A stretch of 64,000 bases of DNA from Flectobacillus roseus. Its GTDB lineage: Bacteria; Bacteroidota; Bacteroidia; Cytophagales; Spirosomataceae. Every line of letters begins with the position of its first letter. The first letter of the stretch is position 1. The stretch is from NCBI RefSeq assembly GCF_030056665.1, contig NZ_JASHIG010000025.1; one strand, written 5' to 3'. Under the pieces are notes generated by a model. That model did no database searches. It had not been told where the DNA came from and was given only the letters and a program-made list of their open reading frames with translations. Both the position numbers and the translations under genes were made by a program. Positions 27,076-35,381 of the stretch are shown here, piece by piece.

Positions 27076-30000
27076 ATGAATCAATCTAGACTATTACTAT
27101 CACCATGGATGAAAAAATCTGTGGTACAAATCCCCGTGGCCTGTTTGCTGCTCAACTTGATTGGCGTCAAGGATGTTACAGCAAAGACAACTGCGGGATT
27201 TTTAACCAGTAATTCAAGTAATGTCAGTAGCCTTATCGCCGATCAGACGGTAAAAGGAAAGGTTATTGATGAAAAAGGCGAGCCTATCGCTGGAGTAAAC
27301 ATTTTGGTGAAAGGAACACCCAACAAAGGAGCAAGTACCAATGCTTCAGGGGAATTTACCATTAACGTAAGTAATCCAAATGCTACCTTAATTTTTTCTT
27401 CTATTGGCTTCGTTAGTCAAGAAGTAGCCATCAACAATCGCACATTTCTCGAAGTAAAACTTTTGGGAGATGTAAAAAGTCTTGATGAAGTCGTGGTAGT
27501 TGGTTACGGTACCCAAAAGAAAGAATCTTTAACAGGTGCTATCTCTGTTGTGACCTCTAAAGATATAGAAAAAGTACACGGTGGATCAACAGTAAGTTCG
27601 GGTTTGGCAGGTAAAATTCCAGGGGTAACTTTCCGTATGGCTGACGGTCGTCCAGGTGCGAGTGCCAACATCCAAATTCGTAATATGGGTGACCCTCTTT
27701 ACGTAATCGATGGTATTCAACAAGATGCGGGTCAGTTTAACAACATTGCTCCCAACGACATCGAAAGTATCTCTGTGTTGAAAGATGCTTCTGCGGCAAT
27801 TTACGGGGTACGTGCTGCCAACGGGGTTGTCGTTGTAACGACCAAAAGAGGAAAAGCTGGTGCTAAAAATACCATTAATGTAGATACTTACACAGGATGG
27901 CAAAACTGGTCGAGATTCCCGAGTGTAGTGAATGATTCTTACCAATGGTGGTTAGGAAAAGTAGATGCTGATGTAAACCAGTTTTTTACAACAGCTATGA
28001 CAAAAACTGAACTTGAAAAATATAAGGTTGGAACAGAATATGGTTACCAAACTTTCAACTGGAAAGACTTTATCATTCAAGGAAATGCTCCACTTAATTC
28101 ATTGAACATCAGTGCAACTGGTGGTTCAGACAAAATTACTTATTACTTATCTGCTACACGTTTAGCTCAAAGTTCGGTATTGGGTCGTGAGTTTACTTTC
28201 CAAAGAAGCAATATCCAAAGTAACGTGGATGCGCAAATCTCTAATCGTTTGAAAATAGGCGTACAAATCAATGGTCGTATCGAAACTCGTGATCAACCGG
28301 GTATCCCTGGGGCAGATGATTACTGGTTACCAAGATTTGCCATTTTACGAAACCGTCCTTTCGAACGTCCTTATGCAAATGACAACCCTGAGTATTTGAA
28401 CGATATCAAGCACAATGAAACTAACTGGGCTTATAACAACAAAAAACTAGGAGGCTATTGGCGTGAAGACTGGCGTGTAATGCAAGCCAATTTTACAGGA
28501 GAATACCAAATTCCGGGAGTGAAAGGTCTGACAGCCAGAGGAATGTACTCTTACTACATTGCTGACCGTGTGATGAATGGTCACGAATATACCTACCAAG
28601 CATATACTTATAACCCAGCAGATAATACTTACAAAGTAACAGGAGGTAGTACAAACCCTTGGCGCGAAAGAGGTACTCGTAAAATCATGCGTAATATCTA
28701 TCAAGGTCAATTAAGTTACAATAATACATTCGGAAAGCATAATGTAGGCGGTGTATTTGTTACAGAACGTCAGGAACAAAGATACCAAGACCAATGGGTT
28801 CACTCTGTACCAAAAACAAACGTATTGCCATTAGTGTATTTCACAACCATGGATACCTATAACGATACAGACAACGAGGAAGCTAGAATTGGTTATATTG
28901 GTCGTTTCAACTACAACTTTGCTAACAAATATTATATTGAAGTATCTGCTCGTCGCGATGCCTCTTGGAAATTTACTCCAGACAAACGTGTAGGCGTATT
29001 CCCTTCTGCTTCAATTGGTTGGAGAATTACAGATGAGCCATTCATGAAAAACATTTTAGGTTCAAAGAGTATTTTGGATGACCTAAAATTCAGAGCTTCT
29101 TACGGGGTATTGGGTGACGATAACATCGGTATTGGTGCTTATGATTACTTAACTGGTTATAATTACAACGCAGGAACAGTTATTTTGAGTGGTACGCCAG
29201 TGGTTACTAGCCGTGATAAGGGTCAGCCAATTACAAACATTTCTTGGTTTAAAAGTAAGGTTACAGACATTGGTGCCGACTTCTCTTTGTTAGGTACAAA
29301 ATTGACAGGTAGCGTAGATTATTTCCATCGTTTAAGAACTGGCTTGAGAGGTCGTAAATATGACATCTTGGTACCAAGTGAATTAGGTTATAGCCTTCCT
29401 GACGAAAACGTAAACAGCGACGCCCAATCTGGTGGTGAAATTGCCCTTCAATACAACAATAAAAAAGGAGATTTTACCTACAGCATCGGTGGAAACCTTT
29501 CTTATGCTCGTAGCAAAACCGTTGAAACGTACAAACCAATCTTCAACAACTCTTGGGATAACTACCGAAACTCAATCGAGAATCGCTACACAGGGATTTT
29601 CTGGGGTTATGAAACCATTGGACAGTTTAAAACAATGGACGAAATCAACGCGTATCCTGTAAACATCGATGGTCAAGGAAACCGTACACTTCTCCCAGGT
29701 GATTTAATCTATAAAGACTCTAACGGAGATGGTAAAATAGACCAATATGATGTTCGCCCAATTGGCTATACAACTTCAGGTCAACCAACGGTTAACTTTG
29801 GTTTTAATGTATCAGTAGGTTGGAAAGGCTTCTCGTTAACAGCTGACTTCTCAGGAGGTAGCATGTACTCTTGGAACCAAAACTGGGAACAAAGATGGGC
29901 TTACCAAAACGATGGTGCTTTAAACTCCCTTTTGACAGACAGATGGCATCGTGCTGATCCGTTCAATATCAATAGCGAATGGATTCCGGGTCGCTTCCCT

Positions 30001-30291
30001 GCACTCAGATACAATAACGGCGGCCATAGCAACTACAACCGTAACTCTACATTCTGGTTACAAAACGTAACATACCTACGTGCCCGTACCTTAGAATTAG
30101 GTTATCAGTTACCAAAATCAATCCTAGATAAAGTCAAAGTTCAAAGAGCACGTGTGTATATCAATGCCTATAACATGTTCTCTTTCGACAACCTCAAAGA
30201 GTATGGTGTTGACCCAGAAATTGCTGACGACAATGGTTTGCAATATCCTCAAAGCAAGTTTGTTAACATCGGTCTTAACCTTTCTATCTAA
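27076..30291 (+). CDS. SusC/RagA family TonB-linked outer-membrane transporter
   Basis: A 1071-aa protein of usual SusC length. After the signal region (cleavage uncertain, about residue 36-60) comes a carboxypeptidase-regulatory-like domain ('VKGKVIDEKGEPIAGVNILVKGTPNKGASTNASGEF', about 59-130). Then come the TonB-box region 'LDEVVVVGYGTQKKESLTGAIS', the plug with 'PLYVIDGIQQDAGQFNNIAPNDIESISVLKDASAAIYGVRAANGVVVVTTK' (the SusC signature) and a beta barrel ending 'QYPQSKFVNIGLNLSI'. It imports the oligosaccharide produced at the surface. The SusD gene begins 18 bp later. Substrate is unknown; context suggests an arabinose-containing glycan. Confidence 0.97.
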   Translation: MNQSRLLLSPWMKKSVVQIPVACLLLNLIGVKDVTAKTTAGFLTSNSSNVSSLIADQTVKGKVIDEKGEPIAGVNILVKGTPNKGASTNASGEFTINVSNPNATLIFSSIGFVSQEVAINNRTFLEVKLLGDVKSLDEVVVVGYGTQKKESLTGAISVVTSKDIEKVHGGSTVSSGLAGKIPGVTFRMADGRPGASANIQIRNMGDPLYVIDGIQQDAGQFNNIAPNDIESISVLKDASAAIYGVRAANGVVVVTTKRGKAGAKNTINVDTYTGWQNWSRFPSVVNDSYQWWLGKVDADVNQFFTTAMTKTELEKYKVGTEYGYQTFNWKDFIIQGNAPLNSLNISATGGSDKITYYLSATRLAQSSVLGREFTFQRSNIQSNVDAQISNRLKIGVQINGRIETRDQPGIPGADDYWLPRFAILRNRPFERPYANDNPEYLNDIKHNETNWAYNNKKLGGYWREDWRVMQANFTGEYQIPGVKGLTARGMYSYYIADRVMNGHEYTYQAYTYNPADNTYKVTGGSTNPWRERGTRKIMRNIYQGQLSYNNTFGKHNVGGVFVTERQEQRYQDQWVHSVPKTNVLPLVYFTTMDTYNDTDNEEARIGYIGRFNYNFANKYYIEVSARRDASWKFTPDKRVGVFPSASIGWRITDEPFMKNILGSKSILDDLKFRASYGVLGDDNIGIGAYDYLTGYNYNAGTVILSGTPVVTSRDKGQPITNISWFKSKVTDIGADFSLLGTKLTGSVDYFHRLRTGLRGRKYDILVPSELGYSLPDENVNSDAQSGGEIALQYNNKKGDFTYSIGGNLSYARSKTVETYKPIFNNSWDNYRNSIENRYTGIFWGYETIGQFKTMDEINAYPVNIDGQGNRTLLPGDLIYKDSNGDGKIDQYDVRPIGYTTSGQPTVNFGFNVSVGWKGFSLTADFSGGSMYSWNQNWEQRWAYQNDGALNSLLTDRWHRADPFNINSEWIPGRFPALRYNNGGHSNYNRNSTFWLQNVTYLRARTLELGYQLPKSILDKVKVQRARVYINAYNMFSFDNLKEYGVDPEIADDNGLQYPQSKFVNIGLNLSI

Positions 30292-30309
30292 TTAATTTTG
30301 AATCCGAAA

Positions 30310-32199
30310 ATGAAAAAAACGATATATAGTATTCTTTTGGCAAGTCTTGGAATTTGTTGGTCGTGTAATGATGATGCCTTCCTTGACAGAAAACCAACCA
30401 ATATTTTAACAGAACAACAAGTATGGTCTAGTCCAGACCAAGCCTTGTCAGTTTTGGGTGATTTATATAACAGATACGCAGACCTTGGTACTGTAAAAAA
30501 CTGGACAGCTATCTCTGACTTCAACGAAGCATTTTGGTCTGAAGCAGGACAGTATGGAAACTTCCAAAACACAGGTTGGGACTATGGCGCTTGGGGAGCT
30601 TGGGATTACGGTTATATCCGTGACTTAAATCTCTTTATTCAAAAATGTAATAATGCTACATCCTTAGACGCTGCTTCAAAAGACCGCTTTTTAGCAGAAG
30701 CCAGATTTTTAAGAGCTTCTTATTACTTTGAATTGGTCAAAAGAATGGGCGGGGTGCCGTTAATTCTTGAACCTCTTACTTATGACTTTAGTGGCGACCC
30801 AACGTATTTGCGTAATCCTCGTGCTAAAGAATCGGAAGTGTATGATTTTATCTTGAAAGAATCCGATGATATCAAAGATAAACTTCCATCAAGTACTTCG
30901 GAAAAATCAAGAGCAACCAAAGGTGCCGTATTAGCTATGGCTTCTCGTGCCGCGCTTTACGCTGCGTCAATTGCCCGTTATGGGGTCAATACGCCAGTCG
31001 TAACGCTTTCAGGTGGTGAGGTTGGTATACCAAGTACATTAGCAACAGGATATTACAACAAAGCGCTTGGTTATGCGCAAGATTTGATTTCAGGAAAAGC
31101 GGGAGCTTATGCCTTGTACAACAAGAAACCAGACCTGTCAGAAAACTTTGCTTCTATTTTTTATGATAAAGCAAACAACCCAGAGGTGATTTTTGTAGAA
31201 GATTTCAAATTACAGTCTGGTAAAACTCACAACTTTACTGTCGTAAACCAACCACGTTATGGAGCTGAGGAAGAAGAAGGTGGACGTATTAACCCTTCTT
31301 TAAACTTTGTTCAAGCATTCGAAAAATTAGATAACTCCTTTGCTCCGCTTCCTACAACTTCGAGCAATGGCACACCTGTTTACTATTCAAATGTAAGCGA
31401 TATTTTTGCTGACCGTGATGCTCGCTTGGCAGGTACCGTGATTCTTCCAGGAAGTAAATTCAAAGGTAGATCAGTGGATATTTGGGCTGGCTATCAGTTG
31501 GCAGATGGTTCTATCATTAGTGGTACAGACCGTGGTGCTCAAAAAGTATTACCGGGCAAAACGCTAGCTGAACAGGTTGTAGGATTTGACGGTCCTATCG
31601 ATGGCTTTGAATTTACGGCTCAAACAGGTTTTTATCTACGAAAATATCTCGATCCATCAGTAGGTTCGGGTCAACGTGGGGTTCAATCTGAAGTTTGGTT
31701 TGTTCGCTATCGTTTCGGAGAAGTATTACTCAATGCGGCAGAAGCTGCCTTCGAGTTAGGTCAAAAAGATTTGTCTGCGCAATATATGAATTCGCTTCGT
31801 GCTCGTGCTGGCTTGACCAAGGCGCTTACAGCTAATGACATTAACTTCGACCGTATTGCTCACGAACGTCGTGTAGAGTTAGCATTCGAAGGTCATACGC
31901 TTTACGATATGAAACGCTGGAGAATTGCTCACCTTATTCAAGACGGTAACAGCATCTCTCCTACCGAGTTAAATACAGAGCTTGACAAAGCCACGAAACG
32001 CAATACCCAGCCGTACTCACTTTGGCCGTATCGCATCTATGCGCCAAATACTGCTAATCACGATAAATGGATTTTCAAGGTTGTGAAATTGACACGTGTA
32101 ACTGGCGCTGACCGCTTCTTAATGGGTAATTACTATTCAAGAATTGGTGACGATATTATCAGTAACAACCCTAAAATTGTGAGAAACCCAAATCAATAG
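30310..32199 (+). CDS. SusD/RagB family glycan-binding lipoprotein
   Basis: The frame opens at a TTG (30298), but the ATG at 30310 gives a proper lipoprotein signal (MKKTIYSILLASLGICWSC, Cys19). The 629-aa product has SusD hallmarks: 'FLDRKPTNILTEQQVWSS', TPR-like helices ('DRFLAEARFLRASYYFELVKRMGGVPLI'), 'FVRYRFGEVLLNAAEAAFELGQ' and 'IAHERRVELAFEGHTLYDMKRWRIAHL'. It partners with the SusC gene 18 bp upstream as the lid of the outer-membrane importer. It is larger than many SusD proteins (about 500-560 aa), consistent with extra loops at the binding face. Confidence 0.96.
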   Translation: MKKTIYSILLASLGICWSCNDDAFLDRKPTNILTEQQVWSSPDQALSVLGDLYNRYADLGTVKNWTAISDFNEAFWSEAGQYGNFQNTGWDYGAWGAWDYGYIRDLNLFIQKCNNATSLDAASKDRFLAEARFLRASYYFELVKRMGGVPLILEPLTYDFSGDPTYLRNPRAKESEVYDFILKESDDIKDKLPSSTSEKSRATKGAVLAMASRAALYAASIARYGVNTPVVTLSGGEVGIPSTLATGYYNKALGYAQDLISGKAGAYALYNKKPDLSENFASIFYDKANNPEVIFVEDFKLQSGKTHNFTVVNQPRYGAEEEEGGRINPSLNFVQAFEKLDNSFAPLPTTSSNGTPVYYSNVSDIFADRDARLAGTVILPGSKFKGRSVDIWAGYQLADGSIISGTDRGAQKVLPGKTLAEQVVGFDGPIDGFEFTAQTGFYLRKYLDPSVGSGQRGVQSEVWFVRYRFGEVLLNAAEAAFELGQKDLSAQYMNSLRARAGLTKALTANDINFDRIAHERRVELAFEGHTLYDMKRWRIAHLIQDGNSISPTELNTELDKATKRNTQPYSLWPYRIYAPNTANHDKWIFKVVKLTRVTGADRFLMGNYYSRIGDDIISNNPKIVRNPNQ

Positions 32200-32218
32200 A
32201 CATTCAATTTTATTCAAT

Positions 32219-32917
32219 ATGAAAATTTTAAAATACTTCGTTGTGCTTGCCGGACTACTTTTGGTTGCCTGTTCAAAGGATAACTACGTAGCACCATCAA
32301 TTACACTCAAAGGACGCATCGTGTACGGAGGCGAACCTTTAAATCTCGAATACAGTCAAGTGGGTATGCAACTTTGGGAACCGGGTTGGGGAAAATTAGC
32401 GCCTATTGATGTGACCGTTTCGCAAGAAGGTACATTTTCTTCTTTGCTGTTTGCTGGAAAGTACAAATTGATTATTCCTAAAGGTCAAGGTCCATTCATG
32501 ACCAAAGCGCAACAAGGCAGTTCATCGGATACTTTGTACGTTGATTTGAAGGATAATCAAAATATCGACATCGAGGTAACGCCTTATTATTTGGTTCGTA
32601 ATGCCAAATTCGCTAGCGAAGCTGGAGTAATCTCTTCTACCTTCGACCTCAGTAAGGTTATAACGGACGCTAACGCCAAAAATATTGAGCGTGTGAGTCT
32701 TTATATCAACAAGACACAGTTCGTGGCTGGTAGCACAAATATCGCAGCCACAAACCTATCTGGCGCTAATGTGACTAATCTAACAGGTATCAAAATGTCT
32801 GTTAACGTTCCAACCATTAATCCAGATCAAAATTATGTTTACGCACGCGTGGGCTTAAAGATTGCTGGAGTTGAGGATATGATCTTCTCTCCTATCCAAA
32901 AAATTCAGTACAAGTAG
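32219..32917 (+). CDS. DUF3823-like surface lipoprotein of the SusCD operon
   Basis: A 232-aa lipoprotein (MKILKYFVVLAGLLLVAC, Cys18) starting 19 bp after SusD. An N-terminal transthyretin-like beta-sandwich of the DUF3823 type is suggested by 'LKGRIVYGGEPLNLEYSQVGMQLWEPGW' and 'GTFSSLLFAGKYKLIIPKGQGPF'. The C-terminal half ('DLSKVITDANAKNIERVSLYINKTQF') looks like a second fibronectin-type beta domain. Proteins of this kind occupy the SusE/SGBP position and are thought to bind glycan at the cell surface. It is the last gene of the PUL before the origin region. Confidence 0.85.
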   Translation: MKILKYFVVLAGLLLVACSKDNYVAPSITLKGRIVYGGEPLNLEYSQVGMQLWEPGWGKLAPIDVTVSQEGTFSSLLFAGKYKLIIPKGQGPFMTKAQQGSSSDTLYVDLKDNQNIDIEVTPYYLVRNAKFASEAGVISSTFDLSKVITDANAKNIERVSLYINKTQFVAGSTNIAATNLSGANVTNLTGIKMSVNVPTINPDQNYVYARVGLKIAGVEDMIFSPIQKIQYK

Positions 32918-32936
32918 TTAGGGTTGTACGAAGGAT

Positions 32937-33136
32937 TTCCAATAATTGCGGATTGGGGATTTCGGAAATAAAGTAAAATACCTTTATTTTTTACAAAACA
33001 TAAAAGATTACACTTCCGAAATCCAACATCCGATATCCGAAATAGACGGTTTTAGAATCCTACGTACACTCCTGATTGCAGAAGTATTACCTCCAGTTCT
33101 CAATATTTCCGCAATCAGCAATCCAAAATCTACAAT
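32937..33136. repeat. Dispersed repeat shared with 54.4-54.6 kb, bounded by inverted ends
   Basis: The segment 32937-33060 matches the reverse complement of about 54421-54556, including AAAGATTACACTTCC and AAATACCTTTATTTTTT. GATTGCGG-type words in opposite orientation lie at both ends (32944-32953 and 33104-33118), suggesting an element with inverted termini. A 68-codon frame inside it (32946-33152) is not a credible gene. Confidence 0.65.
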
Positions 33137-33143
33137 TAGTCAA

Positions 33144-33194
33144 AAAAAATAGCCTCATTTTTCGGATTATTCCAGAAAAATGAGGCTATTTTTT
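33144..33194. terminator. Strong bidirectional hairpin terminator at the PUL/origin boundary
   Basis: A perfect 20-bp stem (33144-33163 with 33175-33194) and 11-nt loop ends in A/T runs on both sides: AATAGCCTCATTTTTC pairs with GAAAAATGAGGCTATT. It insulates the origin from PUL transcription. Confidence 0.9.
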
Positions 33195-33205
33195 GTCATT
33201 TTACC

Positions 33206-33646
33206 ATAACCAATTTCACGGAATTTTACATAAAAACTTCGTTTTTGAAAGATTAAAGCACTTTTTACCTATAACCAAAATCACGATTTAGTATAACCAA
33301 TTTCACGGAACGAGTTTTTTATTTAACATAAACGGGACAGCTACCTTTCATATTCACACTGATTTTTTATTTATCTAAGAAATCAAAGAAGGACTATTTT
33401 TTTTAGAGTCGATTAAAAAAAATAAACAAAAACTTTTAAAAAAACAGCAACATCTTCTTTTGTTGTTTTTATTCTTTTTTATTCTTTTTTATGTTTAAGG
33501 GCTCTGTAACTATTTGATTTACAGTTTATTGTAGAGGTAACTATAACCAAAATCACGACAACTATAACCATTTTCACGATTAACTATAACTATAATCACG
33601 ATTAACTATAACCATTTTCACGGGTAACTATAACCATTTTCACGAT
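33206..33646 (+). other. Plasmid replication origin: iteron array with AT-rich segment
   Basis: Eight direct repeats of about 17 bp with consensus ATAACCAWWWTCACG start at 33206, 33271, 33293, 33543, 33564, 33586, 33608 and 33630. Neighbours in each cluster are 21-22 bp apart (two helical turns); the lone first copy is 65 bp before the second. One copy (33586) has CTA for CCA. Between the clusters (33310-33542) lies a very AT-rich stretch suited to strand opening, and ATATTCACA at 33350-33358 is one mismatch from a DnaA box. The array lies just upstream of a Rep_3 initiator gene, the classical arrangement of an iteron plasmid. Confidence 0.88.
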
Positions 33647-33688
33647 TAACTATAACTATAACTCCGTCAAGTTATAGTTATAGTTAAT
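33645..33688. promoter_or_regulatory. 18-bp perfect inverted repeat in front of rep (probable Rep autoregulatory operator)
   Basis: ATTAACTATAACTATAAC (33645-33662) and its exact complement (33671-33688) flank TCCGTCAA. The arms contain TATAAC, the left half of the iteron. A -7-like TATATTTG follows at 33695-33702. Rep_3 initiators commonly repress their own gene as dimers at inverted iteron halves, so this is probably the rep operator. Confidence 0.75.
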
Positions 33689-33778
33689 TCTTTGTATATT
33701 TGTTATAGAAAATGCTCATTACTAGTAGTCACAGGTATTTTTTATAATTCTCTGTTGATTAAAACTCTGAACTGATTA

Positions 33779-35329
33779 ATGACAAAGAAACGAACTATAG
33801 CGTTACGTAAAAAGCAGGATTATCAAGATCGTTATATCATCCGAATGCAAGGTGGTAAAGCAGGGCTTGTGGAAGCTACCTCCAAAATGGACATCCATGA
33901 GTTTCGTGTATTTATGGCCATGCTCACGATGGTATTGCCCGACGATGATGATTTTGCGGAATACGAAATTCGTACACAAGACATTATCAAGCTGTATTCG
34001 TTGAGTGATGATGGTCGATACTACGAGGCTATTCGTGATGCAGCGGAGCGACTTTTTAATAAGCGCTTTGTGATTTATGAAAAAAAAGAAGATGGCGAGA
34101 TATACAAAACGACCATTCACCTAATAGACGAGACGAGTGAACCTGTCAAGAAAAGTGAGAAGAACCGTATTCGTTTAAAATTTAATCCTAAGCTAAAGCC
34201 CTATTTGTTGGAGCTTCAAAGAGAGTATCTGACTATCGATATTCGAAATATTGCAAACGTCCAAAGTCCTACATCTGTAAAAATGTACTTGATATTGAAG
34301 CATCAATTTAATTTGGGAAATCGTCGGGCACGATATTCGGTAGCACGTCTGCGAGAGATTTTAGCGATTCAAGATAATGAATATCCCATGTATGGAAATT
34401 TCAAGCAGAAGATTTTACAAAAGACAATCAATGACTTTGAGAAATATACAGATTTAGTCGTAACACAATTGGAGGAAGAAAAAGTAGGTCGTGCTGTAGA
34501 TGCTGTTATCTTTCATCTGGAAGAAAAGAAAGCGCCGAAGCAACTGGAACAGATTTCTAAAAAACTTACCAGACAAGTCATCAAATCTACGAATGGAAGT
34601 ATTGTTGTAGCCTCAAGAACACAGGATTTTATTGAAGAAATCAGTCCAAGTGAAGTAATTGAGTCCACTCTCATTCAATCAGAGGAAGGTGTGAGTACAT
34701 TAGATCAGCTTTACGAGAACGTCAGACGCTTCAGAATCGCTAAAAATACCCTTAAAAAGTGGCTTGACGCTTACTCTGAAGAACAAGTAAAGCGTTCGAT
34801 TGATTATGTAATTGCTAAAATAGATAAGGGGGAAAAAATAAAAAGTGTAGGAGGCTATATCTTTAATCGTATCAAAGATGCTGATTGGGGTAATGAAGAA
34901 GTGCCAAAAGAAGTAAAACCCAAAGTCCCCTCTCCTATTGAGATTCAAAAAGCAAACCAGTTGCAAAATGAATTGGAGAAACTGAAAGTTGACTTACAAA
35001 AAGAATATTTTCAAGAGCGTTTGGGACTAGTTCAAACCTTAGTGCAGGATGAACAATCTTTGATTGCGCAGTTGATGATACAGCTTAAAAATGACAATGC
35101 CAACGAGAGTCCTAATATTTTGGCTGAGCTTGCCCAAGCTAATTATCAGTTATATCCTAATTTAGATAATGTTCAAGAATTTCTCGTAAATTTTGATAAA
35201 GGAGGAATATTTCAAGGATATATGTTTGAGAAAGTAGAGAAATTATATCCTACAAAATTTGCCAGAATAAGAGAGGAATTTCAGGCAAAGGCTTTAGCAA
35301 ATGGACTTAATGCCAATACATTTTTTTAA
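33779..35329 (+). CDS. Rep_3 family (RepB/Pi-like) plasmid replication initiator
   Basis: A 516-aa cytoplasmic DNA-binding protein. The N-terminal 250 residues follow the two-winged-helix plan of Rep_3 initiators: 'KMDIHEFRVFMAMLTMV', 'EYEIRTQDIIKLYSL', 'YYEAIRDAAERLFNKRFVIYEKK', 'RIRLKFNPKLKPYLLEL', 'SPTSVKMYLILKHQF' and 'YSVARLREIL' with 'YGNFKQKILQKTINDFEKYTDL'. It is longer than typical Rep_3 proteins (about 300-400 aa). The extra C-terminal 200 residues are helical and charged ('LYENVRRFRIAKNTLKKWL', 'VKRSIDYVIAKIDKGEKIKSVGGYIFNRI'), perhaps a partner-binding module. Iterons lie immediately upstream. It binds them to open the origin. Confidence 0.92.
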   Translation: MTKKRTIALRKKQDYQDRYIIRMQGGKAGLVEATSKMDIHEFRVFMAMLTMVLPDDDDFAEYEIRTQDIIKLYSLSDDGRYYEAIRDAAERLFNKRFVIYEKKEDGEIYKTTIHLIDETSEPVKKSEKNRIRLKFNPKLKPYLLELQREYLTIDIRNIANVQSPTSVKMYLILKHQFNLGNRRARYSVARLREILAIQDNEYPMYGNFKQKILQKTINDFEKYTDLVVTQLEEEKVGRAVDAVIFHLEEKKAPKQLEQISKKLTRQVIKSTNGSIVVASRTQDFIEEISPSEVIESTLIQSEEGVSTLDQLYENVRRFRIAKNTLKKWLDAYSEEQVKRSIDYVIAKIDKGEKIKSVGGYIFNRIKDADWGNEEVPKEVKPKVPSPIEIQKANQLQNELEKLKVDLQKEYFQERLGLVQTLVQDEQSLIAQLMIQLKNDNANESPNILAELAQANYQLYPNLDNVQEFLVNFDKGGIFQGYMFEKVEKLYPTKFARIREEFQAKALANGLNANTFF

Positions 35330-35335
35330 TATTTT

Positions 35336-35376
35336 TCGGTCTATCAAATGGTCAAAATGACCATTTGATAGACCGA
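35336..35376. terminator. 19-bp perfect palindrome with parS core between rep and parB; bidirectional terminator
   Basis: The arms 35336-35354 and 35358-35376 are exact complements around AAA. The centre (ATGGTCAAAATGACCAT) is the same as the parS-like sites upstream of parA. It lies between the convergent stops of rep (35329) and parB (35382), and a T run follows on the plus strand, so it can serve as terminator and partition site. Confidence 0.8.
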
Positions 35377-35381
35377 ATTTT

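Noticed and set aside
27003..27180. Repeated TGATTGGCGTCA words in the SusC leader and signal region
   Set aside because: Only a short string is shared and one copy is coding; likely coincidence or a minor local duplication.
32946..33152. 68-codon open frame after the DUF3823 gene
   Set aside because: It lies wholly within a dispersed repeat that has an inverted copy elsewhere and encodes low-complexity text.
33540..33690. Regularly spaced repeats that could suggest a CRISPR array
   Set aside because: The repeats are 17-22 bp and almost contiguous, without unique 30-bp spacers or cas genes; they match iterons.
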